DNA from: an uncultured Flavonifractor sp.
GTDB taxonomy: Bacteria > Bacillota > Clostridia > Oscillospirales > Oscillospiraceae
Assembly: GCA_910585415.1 (NCBI GenBank)
Contig: CAJUDT010000046.1
Coordinates: 1 to 19,237 of the forward strand
Length of the DNA stretch: 19,237 nucleotides
Direction of reading: 5' to 3'
Positions 7,155 to 14,077 of the stretch are shown here, one piece after another; position 1 is the first letter of the stretch, and each line of letters starts with the position of its first letter. A model generated the notes under the pieces. It was given only the letters and a program-made list of their open reading frames with translations. It made no database searches and was not told the origin of the DNA. The position numbers and the translations under genes were made by a program.

Positions 7155-7208
7155 GCGCTGCTCCCCTGTTTCCCGGAATGTATTTAACAGAAAAGGAGTC
7201 AACGAACC

Positions 7209-7412
7209 ATGCCTAAACTGAAAACCCACAGCGGCGCGAAGAAGAGATTCAGCCTGACCAAGTCCGGCAAGGTTAAGCGCGCCCATGCGTTCAAATCCCA
7301 CCTGCTCAACGGCCATGGCAAGGATACCAAGCGCAAGAGAGGCCTCCGCGCCGGCGCTTACGCGGACAAGACCAACGAGCCCGCCATCAAGCGCATGATT
7401 CCCTATAAATAA
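7209..7412 (+). CDS. rpmI: 50S ribosomal protein L35 (bL35)
   Basis: Small basic protein of the large ribosomal subunit, 67 residues against a usual 64-67. It starts MPKLKTHSGAKKRFSLTKSG and ends with AIKRMIPYK, both diagnostic of bL35. AAGGAG lies just upstream. The gene sits 54 bases after infC and 30 bases before rplT, the standard order infC-rpmI-rplT, and it should be translated from the same transcript. Confidence 0.98.
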   Translation: MPKLKTHSGAKKRFSLTKSGKVKRAHAFKSHLLNGHGKDTKRKRGLRAGAYADKTNEPAIKRMIPYK

Positions 7413-7442
7413 GATTACGACTGAAATAGGAGGCTGACACAA

Positions 7443-7799
7443 ATGGCTAGAGTCAAAGGCGCGATGATGACGCGCAAAAGAAGAAACCGCGTGCTGAAGC
7501 TGGCGAAGGGCTATTGGGGCGCCAAGAGCAAGCACTTCAAGATGGCCAACGAGCAGGTCATGAAGTCCCTGAAGTATGCCTATGTGGGCCGTCGGCTGAA
7601 GAAGCGTGATTTCCGTTCTTTGTGGATCACCCGCATCTCCGCCGGCTGCAAGATGAACGGCATGAACTATTCCACTTTTATGAACGGCCTGAAGAAGTCC
7701 GGCGTGGAGATCAACCGCAAGATGCTGGCCGAGCTGGCCGTCAACGACAAGGCCGCTTTCACCGCCCTGACCGATATGGCCAAGGCGAAGCTGGCCTGA
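7443..7799 (+). CDS. rplT: 50S ribosomal protein L20 (bL20)
   Basis: Assembly protein of the 50S subunit and, in studied bacteria, the autorepressor of its own operon. It has 118 residues, the usual family length. It begins with the positively charged rRNA-binding extension MARVKGAMMTRKRRNRVLKL. The globular part contains WITRISAGCKMNGMNYSTFM, the region that binds 23S rRNA and, in regulation, the leader mRNA. AGGAGG stands about 10 bases before the ATG. A strong hairpin follows 21 bases after the stop. Confidence 0.98.
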   Translation: MARVKGAMMTRKRRNRVLKLAKGYWGAKSKHFKMANEQVMKSLKYAYVGRRLKKRDFRSLWITRISAGCKMNGMNYSTFMNGLKKSGVEINRKMLAELAVNDKAAFTALTDMAKAKLA

Positions 7800-7820
7800 G
7801 CGTTCCCATATCGACCCCTT

Positions 7821-7875
7821 CCGGGTCCGCTCTCTTCTGGTGAGCGGACCCGGTTCCGTTTACTGGTCTTTTTCT
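7821..7875 (+). terminator. Terminator after rplT
   Basis: CCGGGTCCGCTC (7821-7832) and GAGCGGACCCGG (7842-7853) form a perfect 12-bp stem with a 9-base loop. T-rich sequence follows but is interrupted (TTCCGTTTA, then TTTTT at 7869-7873). It ends the infC operon. Confidence 0.8.
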
Positions 7876-7926
7876 CTTGCAGAGGGGACCGGCTTTCATT
7901 TTTTTCCGCAGGTTGTCCGTCAAGCC

Positions 7927-7955
7927 TTGCAGTTTTCTCCCGCTCGGATTATAAT
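7927..7955 (+). promoter_or_regulatory. Possible promoter of the glucokinase gene
   Basis: A perfect TATAAT (7950-7955) is preceded after 17 bases by a poor -35, TTGCAG (7927-7932). The leader to the gene at 8088 would be about 125 bases. A TTGACA at 8022-8027 has no -10 at the right distance. The rest of the gap between the rplT terminator and 8088 shows nothing else convincing. Confidence 0.45.
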
Positions 7956-8087
7956 GAGAACCGGTACAATTTCCCAAGCAGGCGGGTCCTCCCGGCTGAG
8001 GCGGGCCGTCTGGAAAGACCTTTGACACTCTTTTTACATCGTTCTCGGCAGAAAAGGGTTGAAATCTGATGGCAGGAGGTTTCATAG

Positions 8088-9035
8088 ATGAACTATCTGG
8101 GGATTGATTTGGGCGGCACCAATGTGGCCGCGGCAGTGGTTGATGAGACAGGGAGAATTTTGGGCCGGGCCAGCCTGCCCACCCCCCGAGGGGTGGAGGC
8201 GGTGGCCGACCGTATGGCCGAGTCGGCCCGTGCGGCGGCGGACAACGCCGGCCTGCCCTGGGAGCAGATATCCAGTATAGGCGTGGGCTCCCCCGGCACC
8301 ATCCAGCCGGAGTCCGGTGTGGTCAAGTACTGGTCCAACCTGGAATTTGAGGACGTGGCCCTGTCGGACCTGCTCAGTGCCCGGCTGGACCGCCCCGTGC
8401 TGCTGGAGAACGACGCCAACGCCGCCGCCCTGGGGGAGTACGCCGCCGGAGCGGGCAAGGGCAGTTCCTCCATGGTGGCCATTACCCTGGGCACCGGCGT
8501 GGGAGGGGGCGCGGTACTGGACGGAAAGCTCTATACCGGCTTCAATTACGCGGGCATGGAGGTGGGGCATTTCGTGATTGAGCACGGGGGGCGGCTGTGT
8601 ACCTGCGGCCGCCGGGGGTGCTTTGAGGCCTACTGCTCCGCCACCGCCCTCATCCGCCGCACCCGGGAGCTCATGGAGGCAAACCCCCACTCCCTGCTGT
8701 GGAGCATGGTCGAGGGGGACTTGGACAAGGTGGACGGCCGCATCCCCTTCGACGGGGCCGGACGGGGGGACTCCACCGCCCTCCAAATCATCGACGAGTA
8801 CGTCAGCTACCTGGGCTGCGGGGTCACCAGCCTGGTCAACCTCTTCCAGCCGGAGGTTTTCTGTATCGGCGGCGGGCCCTCCGCCCAGGGGGAGAACCTC
8901 ATCGGCCCCGTGCGGGAGATTCTCCAGCGGGAGGACTACGCCCGCAACCAGACCCACCGGACCAAGCTGGTCCGGGCCCTGCTGGGCAACGACGCGGGCC
9001 TCATCGGCGCGGCCCTGCTGCCCCGCTTCCGGTGA
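8088..9035 (+). CDS. glcK: ROK-family glucokinase
   Basis: Cytoplasmic ATP-dependent sugar kinase that probably phosphorylates glucose at the entry to glycolysis. The 315 residues match bacterial ROK glucokinases. The N-terminal phosphate-binding motif GIDLGGTN is at 5-12. ENDANAAALGE at 107-117 contains the catalytic Asp109. GTGVGGG is at 135-141. The sugar-binding MEVGH segment has Glu158 and His161. The ROK zinc motif CTCGRRGC has Cys171, Cys173 and Cys178, which with His161 bind structural zinc. GGCAGGAGGT lies 7-10 bases before the ATG. There is no N-terminal DNA-binding domain, so it is a kinase and not a ROK repressor. Glucose specificity is likely, but other hexoses or N-acetyl sugars cannot be excluded from sequence alone. 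The gene stands alone between two terminators. Confidence 0.9.
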   Translation: MNYLGIDLGGTNVAAAVVDETGRILGRASLPTPRGVEAVADRMAESARAAADNAGLPWEQISSIGVGSPGTIQPESGVVKYWSNLEFEDVALSDLLSARLDRPVLLENDANAAALGEYAAGAGKGSSSMVAITLGTGVGGGAVLDGKLYTGFNYAGMEVGHFVIEHGGRLCTCGRRGCFEAYCSATALIRRTRELMEANPHSLLWSMVEGDLDKVDGRIPFDGAGRGDSTALQIIDEYVSYLGCGVTSLVNLFQPEVFCIGGGPSAQGENLIGPVREILQREDYARNQTHRTKLVRALLGNDAGLIGAALLPRFR

Positions 9036-9062
9036 TTCTTTTTCTTGGAAAGGAAAAGAATC
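9034..9062. repeat. AT-rich inverted repeat overlapping the glucokinase stop
   Basis: GATTCTTTTTCTT (9034-9046) pairs with AAGGAAAAGAATC (9050-9062) around a 3-base loop GGA, giving 13 bp with one T-G pair. It includes the last two bases of the TGA stop. No U-run follows it on either strand, so it is not a standard terminator. It may be a copy of a dispersed intergenic element. Confidence 0.55.
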
Positions 9063-9178
9063 AAAAAGAACGTTGTTCCCGCTTCCGGTCCTCTGCTATC
9101 ATCGGCTTTCCGCCAAATGACGAAGGTACAGTTTGAGGGATAGCGTGGAGCTGATACGACGGCTCTCCGTTGAAAAGA

Positions 9179-9225
9179 AAAACCCCCTTGCCTGGAGCAT
9201 GGGCCGCTCTGGGCAAGGGGGTTTT
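9179..9225. terminator. Bidirectional terminator between convergent genes
   Basis: AAAACCCCCTTGCC (9179-9192) pairs perfectly with GGCAAGGGGGTTTT (9212-9225). The stem extends inward with TGGAGC/GCTCTG around a 7-base loop, including two G-U pairs, for about 20 bp in total. A- and T-runs flank the stem on each side, so it can end transcription of the glucokinase gene from the left and of the hypothetical gene from the right. The rest of the 9036-9240 gap shows only the AT-rich hairpin at its left end. Confidence 0.88.
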
Positions 9226-9240
9226 GCGCATATCCCGCCG

Positions 9241-9981
9241 TCAGGTTTCCGTCCACAAACGAAAGGTTTCAAGCTCTGTCTCTGCGATGCGTCTTGAAAG
9301 GTTATTTTCCCATTGGTCCGGTTTGTTTTGCAGAAAGAACAGCATGTCGTCAATGTACTCCAAATTCTTTTGGGCGAGTATCCTGCTGCTTGAAGGCGTG
9401 TTCGCCGCCCTCGCATAGATATCCCTTATCTCCAACAGCCGCGCAAGGCCCTCTTCATAACGGGCGCACTTGACCAGCCCCACTGCGGCCGCGCACGCAA
9501 CATCGTCAGAAACGCCCATCCTTGTCTGGAAAAAATCATTTTTTCCAGACTGGAATAGGGATAGCGTTTTTTCAAAGTCCAATTGGTCAAGATAGGGGAT
9601 CAGCAGCTCTTCCAGCACACGATGGTTGGCGTTCCATACACGCTCAAACTGTGTTAAGTGATACCCACCCGGAGGGCCCGGAAGGGCAATGTCCGCAAAA
9701 AAGATAGATTCCTTCAGGTCCAACTGTTCTTTTAGACGAATATACCTTGCCTCCATATAAGGCAAATGCCCATTGGCGTACAGAAAGGCGGGCAGCAGCA
9801 GGCACTCGATTTGCGGCAGGGAGCGTAAAAACCGCAAAATAAATATTTGGACGAAGCCGCTTTGTATTCTGACATAAAAGCCAGTCCTCTTATTTTTCAA
9901 AAAACCATGCCGTTTCATAAGCCCCTGAAACTGTTTTCGCACGAAGGCATTAGCCTCCTTCAAGCTGATTTGCCCGTCCAT
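9241..9981 (-). CDS. Hypothetical protein, possibly DUF4304-like at its N-terminus
   Basis: I do not recognise this 246-residue protein with confidence. The start at 9981 is chosen because AAGGAGGGG lies about 5 bases upstream; an ATG ten codons earlier lacks such a site. The N-terminal third contains a short helix, then GFLKNKRTGFYVRIQSGFVQIFIL. This resembles the 'Phe-X-Lys-X-X-Arg-X-Phe-Tyr-X-Arg' then Gln-rich strand seen in DUF4304 proteins, but that is a weak, eye-level likeness. The C-terminal half is helical with Leu-rich repeats of the kind seen in TPR-like scaffolds (ARYEEGLARLLEIRDIYARAA). There is no signal peptide, membrane segment or catalytic motif. The gene is clearly AT-richer than its neighbours (25 of 60 bases are G or C at 9721-9780). 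It follows the topoisomerase gene by 55 bases on the same strand. Recent acquisition is plausible. Confidence 0.75.
   Translation of the reverse strand: MDGQISLKEANAFVRKQFQGLMKRHGFLKNKRTGFYVRIQSGFVQIFILRFLRSLPQIECLLLPAFLYANGHLPYMEARYIRLKEQLDLKESIFFADIALPGPPGGYHLTQFERVWNANHRVLEELLIPYLDQLDFEKTLSLFQSGKNDFFQTRMGVSDDVACAAAVGLVKCARYEEGLARLLEIRDIYARAANTPSSSRILAQKNLEYIDDMLFFLQNKPDQWENNLSRRIAETELETFRLWTET
9524..9550. repeat. Perfect 12-bp inverted repeat inside the hypothetical gene
   Basis: GTCTGGAAAAAA (9524-9535) and TTTTTTCCAGAC (9539-9550) are exact reverse complements around TCA. On the coding strand it encodes part of SGKNDFFQT. A 12-bp perfect stem with a 3-base loop within a reading frame is unusual. 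Confidence 0.8.
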
Positions 9982-10036
9982 ATTACCCCTCCTTACCTCA
10001 GCTGCTGCCAAACCGGCAAGGCTCTCTCTTTGTCTG

Positions 10037-12025
10037 TTATGAGATATCCGCTAGCTCCAGATACCGGTATCCCTCGTTGGCGATGTGGTCCTTTCGCCCC
10101 TGGAGGTTGTCCCCCAGCAGCAGGTCGAACATGGCGGCGGTGCGCTCCACGTCCTCAGGCATGACCTTCACCATCCGCCGTGTGTCCGGGTTCATGGTGG
10201 TCAGCCACATCATCTCCGGGTCGTTCTCGCCCAGACCCTTGGAGCGGTTGATGGTGCATTTCTTCCCGCCCAGCTCCCCGCTGACGATGTCGTTTTTCTC
10301 CTTGTCGGAGTAGGCAAACCAGGTCTTGTCCTTCCAGGTGATTTCATACAGGGGGGACTCGGCGATATACACATACCCCTGCTGTATGAGGGTTGGCGTC
10401 AGGCGGTAAAGCATGGTGAGAATCAGGGTGCGAATCTGAAAGCCGTCCACGTCGGCGTCGGTACAGATCACCACCTTATTCCACCGCAGGTTGCCCAAAT
10501 CGAAGGCGGCCATATCCTTGGCGTGGCGGTCCTGAACCTCCACCCCGCACCCCAGGACCTTGAGCAGGTCGGTGATAATCTCGCTCTTGAAAATCTTGGC
10601 GTAGTCGGCCTTCAGGCAGTTGAGAATTTTCCCCCGCACGGGCATAATGCCCTGAAACTCCGCGTCCCGGGAGAGCTTGACACTGCCCAGAGCGGAGTCG
10701 CCCTCCACGATGTAGAGCTCCCGCCGGGCGGTATCTCGGGTCCGGCAGTCCACGAATTTCTGTACCCGGTTGGAGATGTCCACGCTTCCGGTGAGCTTTT
10801 TCTTGATGTTCAGCCGGGCGCGCTCGGCATTTTCCCGGCTGCGCTTGTTGATGAGGACCTGTTCGGCAATTTTGTTGGCGTCCACAGGGTTTTCGATGAA
10901 GTAGACCTCCAGCTGGGCGCGCAGGAACTCCGCCATAGCGTCCTGAATGAATTTGTTGTTGATGGCCTTTTTCGTCTGGTTCTCATAGCTGGTCTGGGTG
11001 GAGAAGTTGTTGCTCACCAGCACCAGACAGTCCTCGATGTCCGCCCAGGTGAGCTTGCTCTCGCTTTTTTGATACTTCCCCTGGCTCTTGAGGTACCCGT
11101 CGATGGCCGAGACGAAGGCGCTCTTCATGGCCTTCTCCGGAGAGCCCCCGTGCTCCAGCCAGGAGGAATTGTGATAGTGCTCCACCCGCTGCACGGTGTT
11201 GGAGAAGCAGAACGCCACACTGAGCTTTACCTTATATTCCGCTTTGTCGGCCCGGTCCCGCCCCCGGCGCTCGCTCTGCCAGAACACGGGAGCGGTCAGG
11301 GCGGATTCCCCCGCCAGCTCGGCCACGTAGTCGGCAATGCCGTTTTCGTAGCGGAAATCGGTGATTTCAAACTTCCCATTCACCTGGTTGCGGAAGCGGA
11401 AGGTCACACCGGCGTTGACCACCGCCTGCCGCTTCATCACGTCCAGATAGTAGGACACGGGGATGTCGATGTCGGTAAAAACCTCCAGGTCCGGGAGCCA
11501 GCGGAACCGGGAGCCGGTCTTTTTCCCGCTCCAGGGTGCCTTCTGGAGGCCGCCCACGTTCTCCCCCTTCTCAAAGTGGAGGGTGTACTCGCACCCGTCC
11601 CGGTGGATGACCGCGTCGAACCAGGAAGAGGCGTACTGGGTGGCGCAGGAGCCCAGGCCGTTGAGGCCCAGGGCGTAGGCGTAGTTATCCCCCTCGCCGC
11701 TGCCGTACTTGCCTCCGGCATAGAGCTCGCAGAAAACCAGCTCCCAGTTGAATTTCCCCTCCGCCTCGTTCCAGTCCACCGGACAGCCCCGGCCGAAGTC
11801 CTCCACCTCAATGGACTTGTCCTCGTACCGGGTGACGGTGATGAGTGCGCCGTGCCCCTCCTTGGCCTCGTCGATGGCGTTGGACAGGATTTCAAAGACC
11901 GCGTGCTCACAGCCCTCCAGCCCGTCGGAGCCGAAAATAACGCCGGGGCGCTTGCGTACCCGGTCGGCCCCCTTGAGGGCGGAGATAGAGTCGTTGCCGT
12001 AATTTGGAGATGTGCTCTTAGCCAT
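10037..12025 (-). CDS. Type IIA DNA topoisomerase B subunit, GyrB/ParE-like
   Basis: ATPase/TOPRIM subunit of a type IIA topoisomerase (gyrase or topoisomerase IV class), which changes DNA topology together with an A subunit. The 662 residues contain all main motifs. The GHKL N-box is EILSNAIDE with Glu45, Asn49 and Asp52. DFGRG is at 76-80 and the lid GLNGLG at 120-125. The ATP-sensing QTK loop is at 350-352. TOPRIM EGDSA is at 441-445 and DADVDG at 523-528, with the C-terminal RSKGLGE at 594-600. EGDSALGS departs from the usual EGDSAGGS, as expected of a paralogue outside canonical gyrB. No gyrA/parC follows. The next gene on the strand is the AT-rich hypothetical. GAGGAA precedes the ATG. 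I leave the symbol empty because gyrB and parE cannot be told apart here. It is most likely a second B subunit beside a canonical gyrB elsewhere. Confidence 0.92.
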   Translation of the reverse strand: MAKSTSPNYGNDSISALKGADRVRKRPGVIFGSDGLEGCEHAVFEILSNAIDEAKEGHGALITVTRYEDKSIEVEDFGRGCPVDWNEAEGKFNWELVFCELYAGGKYGSGEGDNYAYALGLNGLGSCATQYASSWFDAVIHRDGCEYTLHFEKGENVGGLQKAPWSGKKTGSRFRWLPDLEVFTDIDIPVSYYLDVMKRQAVVNAGVTFRFRNQVNGKFEITDFRYENGIADYVAELAGESALTAPVFWQSERRGRDRADKAEYKVKLSVAFCFSNTVQRVEHYHNSSWLEHGGSPEKAMKSAFVSAIDGYLKSQGKYQKSESKLTWADIEDCLVLVSNNFSTQTSYENQTKKAINNKFIQDAMAEFLRAQLEVYFIENPVDANKIAEQVLINKRSRENAERARLNIKKKLTGSVDISNRVQKFVDCRTRDTARRELYIVEGDSALGSVKLSRDAEFQGIMPVRGKILNCLKADYAKIFKSEIITDLLKVLGCGVEVQDRHAKDMAAFDLGNLRWNKVVICTDADVDGFQIRTLILTMLYRLTPTLIQQGYVYIAESPLYEITWKDKTWFAYSDKEKNDIVSGELGGKKCTINRSKGLGENDPEMMWLTTMNPDTRRMVKVMPEDVERTAAMFDLLLGDNLQGRKDHIANEGYRYLELADIS

Positions 12026-12066
12026 AATCGTTCCTCACTATGCTTCACCAAAAAATCATATGGCCT

Positions 12067-12096
12067 ATCTTATCCCATTTTGCCCCAAGGTGTCAA
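12067..12096 (-). promoter_or_regulatory. Promoter of the GyrB/ParE-like gene
   Basis: On the minus strand a consensus TTGACA (12096-12091) and TAAGAT (12072-12067) are 18 bases apart, giving a start near 12060 and a short leader of about 35 bases. It is back to back with the lipoprotein promoter. Confidence 0.6.
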
Positions 12097-12156
12097 GGGG
12101 CGGAAGGGCGAACTCTCTGCCGCTCCCCCTGCGGCCGGGGCAATTTCACGAAAGCG

Positions 12157-12185
12157 TTGCACGGGACCGCTCCCCATGGTACAAT
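12157..12185 (+). promoter_or_regulatory. Promoter of the lipoprotein gene
   Basis: TTGCAC (12157-12162) and TACAAT (12180-12185) are separated by exactly 17 bases. Transcription would begin near 12192, about 50 bases before the start codon. The distance of about 60 bases between the -35 elements of the two divergent promoters leaves room for a shared regulator site, but I see no clear operator. Confidence 0.65.
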
Positions 12186-12241
12186 CAGAGAGATTGACCG
12201 ACACAAAACAGGAGGTATCTGCTTCTTTGGAGGTGTGTGTC

Positions 12242-13066
12242 ATGAAAAAGCGTTCTCTGCTGGCGCTGGCGGTCAGCGCGGCGCTGCTCCTGTCGGCCTG
12301 CGGGCAGGAACTCCCGCCGGTACCGGAGGAGCTGACCGGCTGGGCCGCCGAGCGGGCCAACGACGCCCTGGAGGACCTGGGCGGCGTTGTTTCCAATGCC
12401 CTGGACGAGCTGAAGGAGGCCGAGTACCAGGGCGGTCCCTTTGAAAACAACCTGGAATCTGCCCGGGCCTATCTGCTCAAACAGCTCCAGGAAAAATACG
12501 GGATGGAATTTACCGTCGTGGGCCATGAGGACCTGGAAAACTACGGTCCCTTTGCGGGCGCCTCCTATTCCTGCCAGGTGGCCCCCGCCGGTGCGCCGGA
12601 GCAGGTAACCACGGCGCTGGTCTCTCAGAGCATGTATCGGGATGTGCGGGACGGCTATGCCGTCTATTTCTTCAAGGAGGAAGCGGAGGCCCCGGTGCTG
12701 GCCCTCTGCCAAAGCAAGGAATACGTGCTGGACCAGCGCATTTCCCTGGAAATGCCCGAAACGGACCGGACCTGGACCCCGGAGGACGGCCTGGACGCCT
12801 ACCTGTCCGAAAGCGGGGCCTATGTATGGCTGGTGCTCCGCCTGGAGGACGGCTTGGAGCTCCGGGACTACGCGGAACAGCTTCTGGACTTCCTCAACAG
12901 CCTGGAGGGGCTCAACTGCAACCTCCTGCTCCAGGCCCGGGCCAACAAGGCCTATCTCATCCACCTAGAAGTCCAGCTGCTGGACGGCTTCGACGCCAGC
13001 GCCTTCACTGTGGAGGAGCTGGAGGAGGATGTGGAGCTCTGCCTCTCAATGGGCAGCCCCCGGTAA
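12242..13066 (+). CDS. Putative lipoprotein of unknown function
   Basis: A 274-residue exported lipoprotein. MKKRSLLALAVSAALLLSACGQ is a lipoprotein signal with the lipobox LSAC, so Cys20 should be lipidated and anchored in the membrane outer face. The mature part is strongly acidic. It starts with a helical stretch (about 25-60: EELTGWAAERANDALEDLGG), followed by a mixed alpha/beta region containing EKYGMEFTVVGHEDLENYGPFAGASYSCQVAP, and ends in SMGSPR. I recognise no named domain and no enzyme motif. GGAGGTG lies 6-7 bases before the ATG at 12242; an upstream in-frame extension lacks a ribosome-binding site and would bury the signal peptide. It diverges from the topoisomerase gene and is separated from the next gene by a promoter, so it is probably transcribed alone. 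Confidence 0.88.
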   Translation: MKKRSLLALAVSAALLLSACGQELPPVPEELTGWAAERANDALEDLGGVVSNALDELKEAEYQGGPFENNLESARAYLLKQLQEKYGMEFTVVGHEDLENYGPFAGASYSCQVAPAGAPEQVTTALVSQSMYRDVRDGYAVYFFKEEAEAPVLALCQSKEYVLDQRISLEMPETDRTWTPEDGLDAYLSESGAYVWLVLRLEDGLELRDYAEQLLDFLNSLEGLNCNLLLQARANKAYLIHLEVQLLDGFDASAFTVEELEEDVELCLSMGSPR

Positions 13067-13141
13067 GGGGCGGCATTTCGGACCCGCTACAGCCTTTTTC
13101 TTACAATTTTGGATTTCCTGCCCCGGTTTGCGGTTTTTTAA

Positions 13142-13170
13142 TTGCTTTTTTCCCCTATGGGGTGTAAAAT
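13142..13170 (+). promoter_or_regulatory. Promoter of the purine phosphorylase operon
   Basis: TTGCTT (13142-13147) and TAAAAT (13165-13170) are separated by 17 bases. The spacer holds a perfect short palindrome CCCCTATGGGG (13152-13162) that could be an operator or chance. Transcription would start near 13177, about 43 bases before the start codon. No purine riboswitch is visible in this short leader. A weak hairpin with a T-run (13123-13139) just before may end lipoprotein transcription. Confidence 0.6.
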
Positions 13171-13219
13171 AGCTTAGATTGCCCATAACCCGCCTGAAAT
13201 GAAACGGAGGATTTGCCAT

Positions 13220-14050
13220 ATGAGCTACACATTTGCGCAGTATCAGCAGAGCGCGGAGGACATCCGCGCCCGGATTGGGGACTTTGTCCCCAAGGTGGCC
13301 ATGGTCCTGGGCTCCGGCCTGGGGTATCTGGGGGACATGGTGGAAAACCCCATCGTGGTCCCCTATCGGGATATCATCCACTTCAAGGCCTCCACCGCCC
13401 CCGGCCATAAGGGCCAGCTGGTTTTCGGCGCCCTGGAGGGCCAGAAGGTGGCCGTCATGCAGGGCCGGATGCACCACTATGAGGGGTACTCCTATGAGGA
13501 GGTTTCCTACGCGGTGCGGGTGCTCCGCTTGCTGGGGTGCGACACCCTGGTGGTCACCAACGCCGCCGGGTGCGTCAACACCGCCTGGAAGGCCGGGGAC
13601 CTGATGCTCATCACCGACCAGATGAAGTTTTTCATGGAGTCCCCCCTGAGGGGGGAGAACATCCCCGAATTTGGGGTGCGCTTCCCCGATTCCTCCCACC
13701 TGTACACCCCCGCCCTCCAGGAGCTGGCCCGCACCTGCGCCAAGGACCTGGGGATTGCCCTCAAAGAGGGAGTATATATGTACTTCCCCGGTCCGCAGTA
13801 CGAGACTCCGGCGGAAATCCGCGCCGCCCGCATCCTGGGGGCCGATGCGGTGGGCATGTCCACCGCCCCGGAGGTCATCGCCGCCGGGCACTGCGGTATG
13901 CAGATTCTGGGCTTTACTCTGTTGAGCAATATGGCCGCGGGCATCCTGGACCAGCCCCTCAGCGAGCAGGAGGTTCTGGACGCCGCCGAGGCCTGCAAGG
14001 GCAAGTTCTCCAAGCTGGTGCTGGCCTGCCTGAAGCGCCTGGAGCGCTGA
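13220..14050 (+). CDS. punA: Purine nucleoside phosphorylase (trimeric, PNP-I)
   Basis: Cytoplasmic enzyme that splits purine nucleosides with phosphate into free base and (deoxy)ribose-1-phosphate. The start at 13220 gives 276 residues and has GGAGG 11 bases upstream; the ATG at 13199 has none. Motifs are the phosphate-binding GSGLG (31-35), MHHYEGY (84-90), VTNAAG (112-117), GPQYETPAEI (191-200) with Glu195, VGMSTAPEV (211-219) and NMAAG with Asn237. Glu195 and Asn237 correspond to the base-binding Glu and Asn of trimeric, mammalian-type PNPs, which favour guanosine and inosine over adenosine. It is not the hexameric DeoD type. It is followed after 27 bases by an MTA/SAH deaminase, which makes an inosine-type product this enzyme could use. 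Some annotators would call it deoD or pupG. Confidence 0.94.
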   Translation: MSYTFAQYQQSAEDIRARIGDFVPKVAMVLGSGLGYLGDMVENPIVVPYRDIIHFKASTAPGHKGQLVFGALEGQKVAVMQGRMHHYEGYSYEEVSYAVRVLRLLGCDTLVVTNAAGCVNTAWKAGDLMLITDQMKFFMESPLRGENIPEFGVRFPDSSHLYTPALQELARTCAKDLGIALKEGVYMYFPGPQYETPAEIRAARILGADAVGMSTAPEVIAAGHCGMQILGFTLLSNMAAGILDQPLSEQEVLDAAEACKGKFSKLVLACLKRLER

Positions 14051-14077
14051 AACAACACACAGAAAGGGAGACGTCTT

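Noticed and set aside
6261..7535. 424-codon frame on the minus strand opposite infC-rpmI
   Set aside because: It overlaps IF-3, L35 and the leader. The plus-strand genes account for the region fully.
8022..8027. TTGACA before the glucokinase gene as a -35 element
   Set aside because: No acceptable -10 sequence lies 16-18 bases downstream.
10085..12241. Long plus-strand frame opposite the topoisomerase gene, continuous with the lipoprotein frame
   Set aside because: Only the part from 12242 is a gene, starting with a signal peptide and ribosome-binding site. The upstream part is antisense to GyrB/ParE-like coding sequence and would bury the signal peptide.
13177..13219. Purine riboswitch ahead of the phosphorylase gene
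   Set aside because: The predicted leader is only about 43 bases long, too short for the aptamer plus switch, and no aptamer core is visible.
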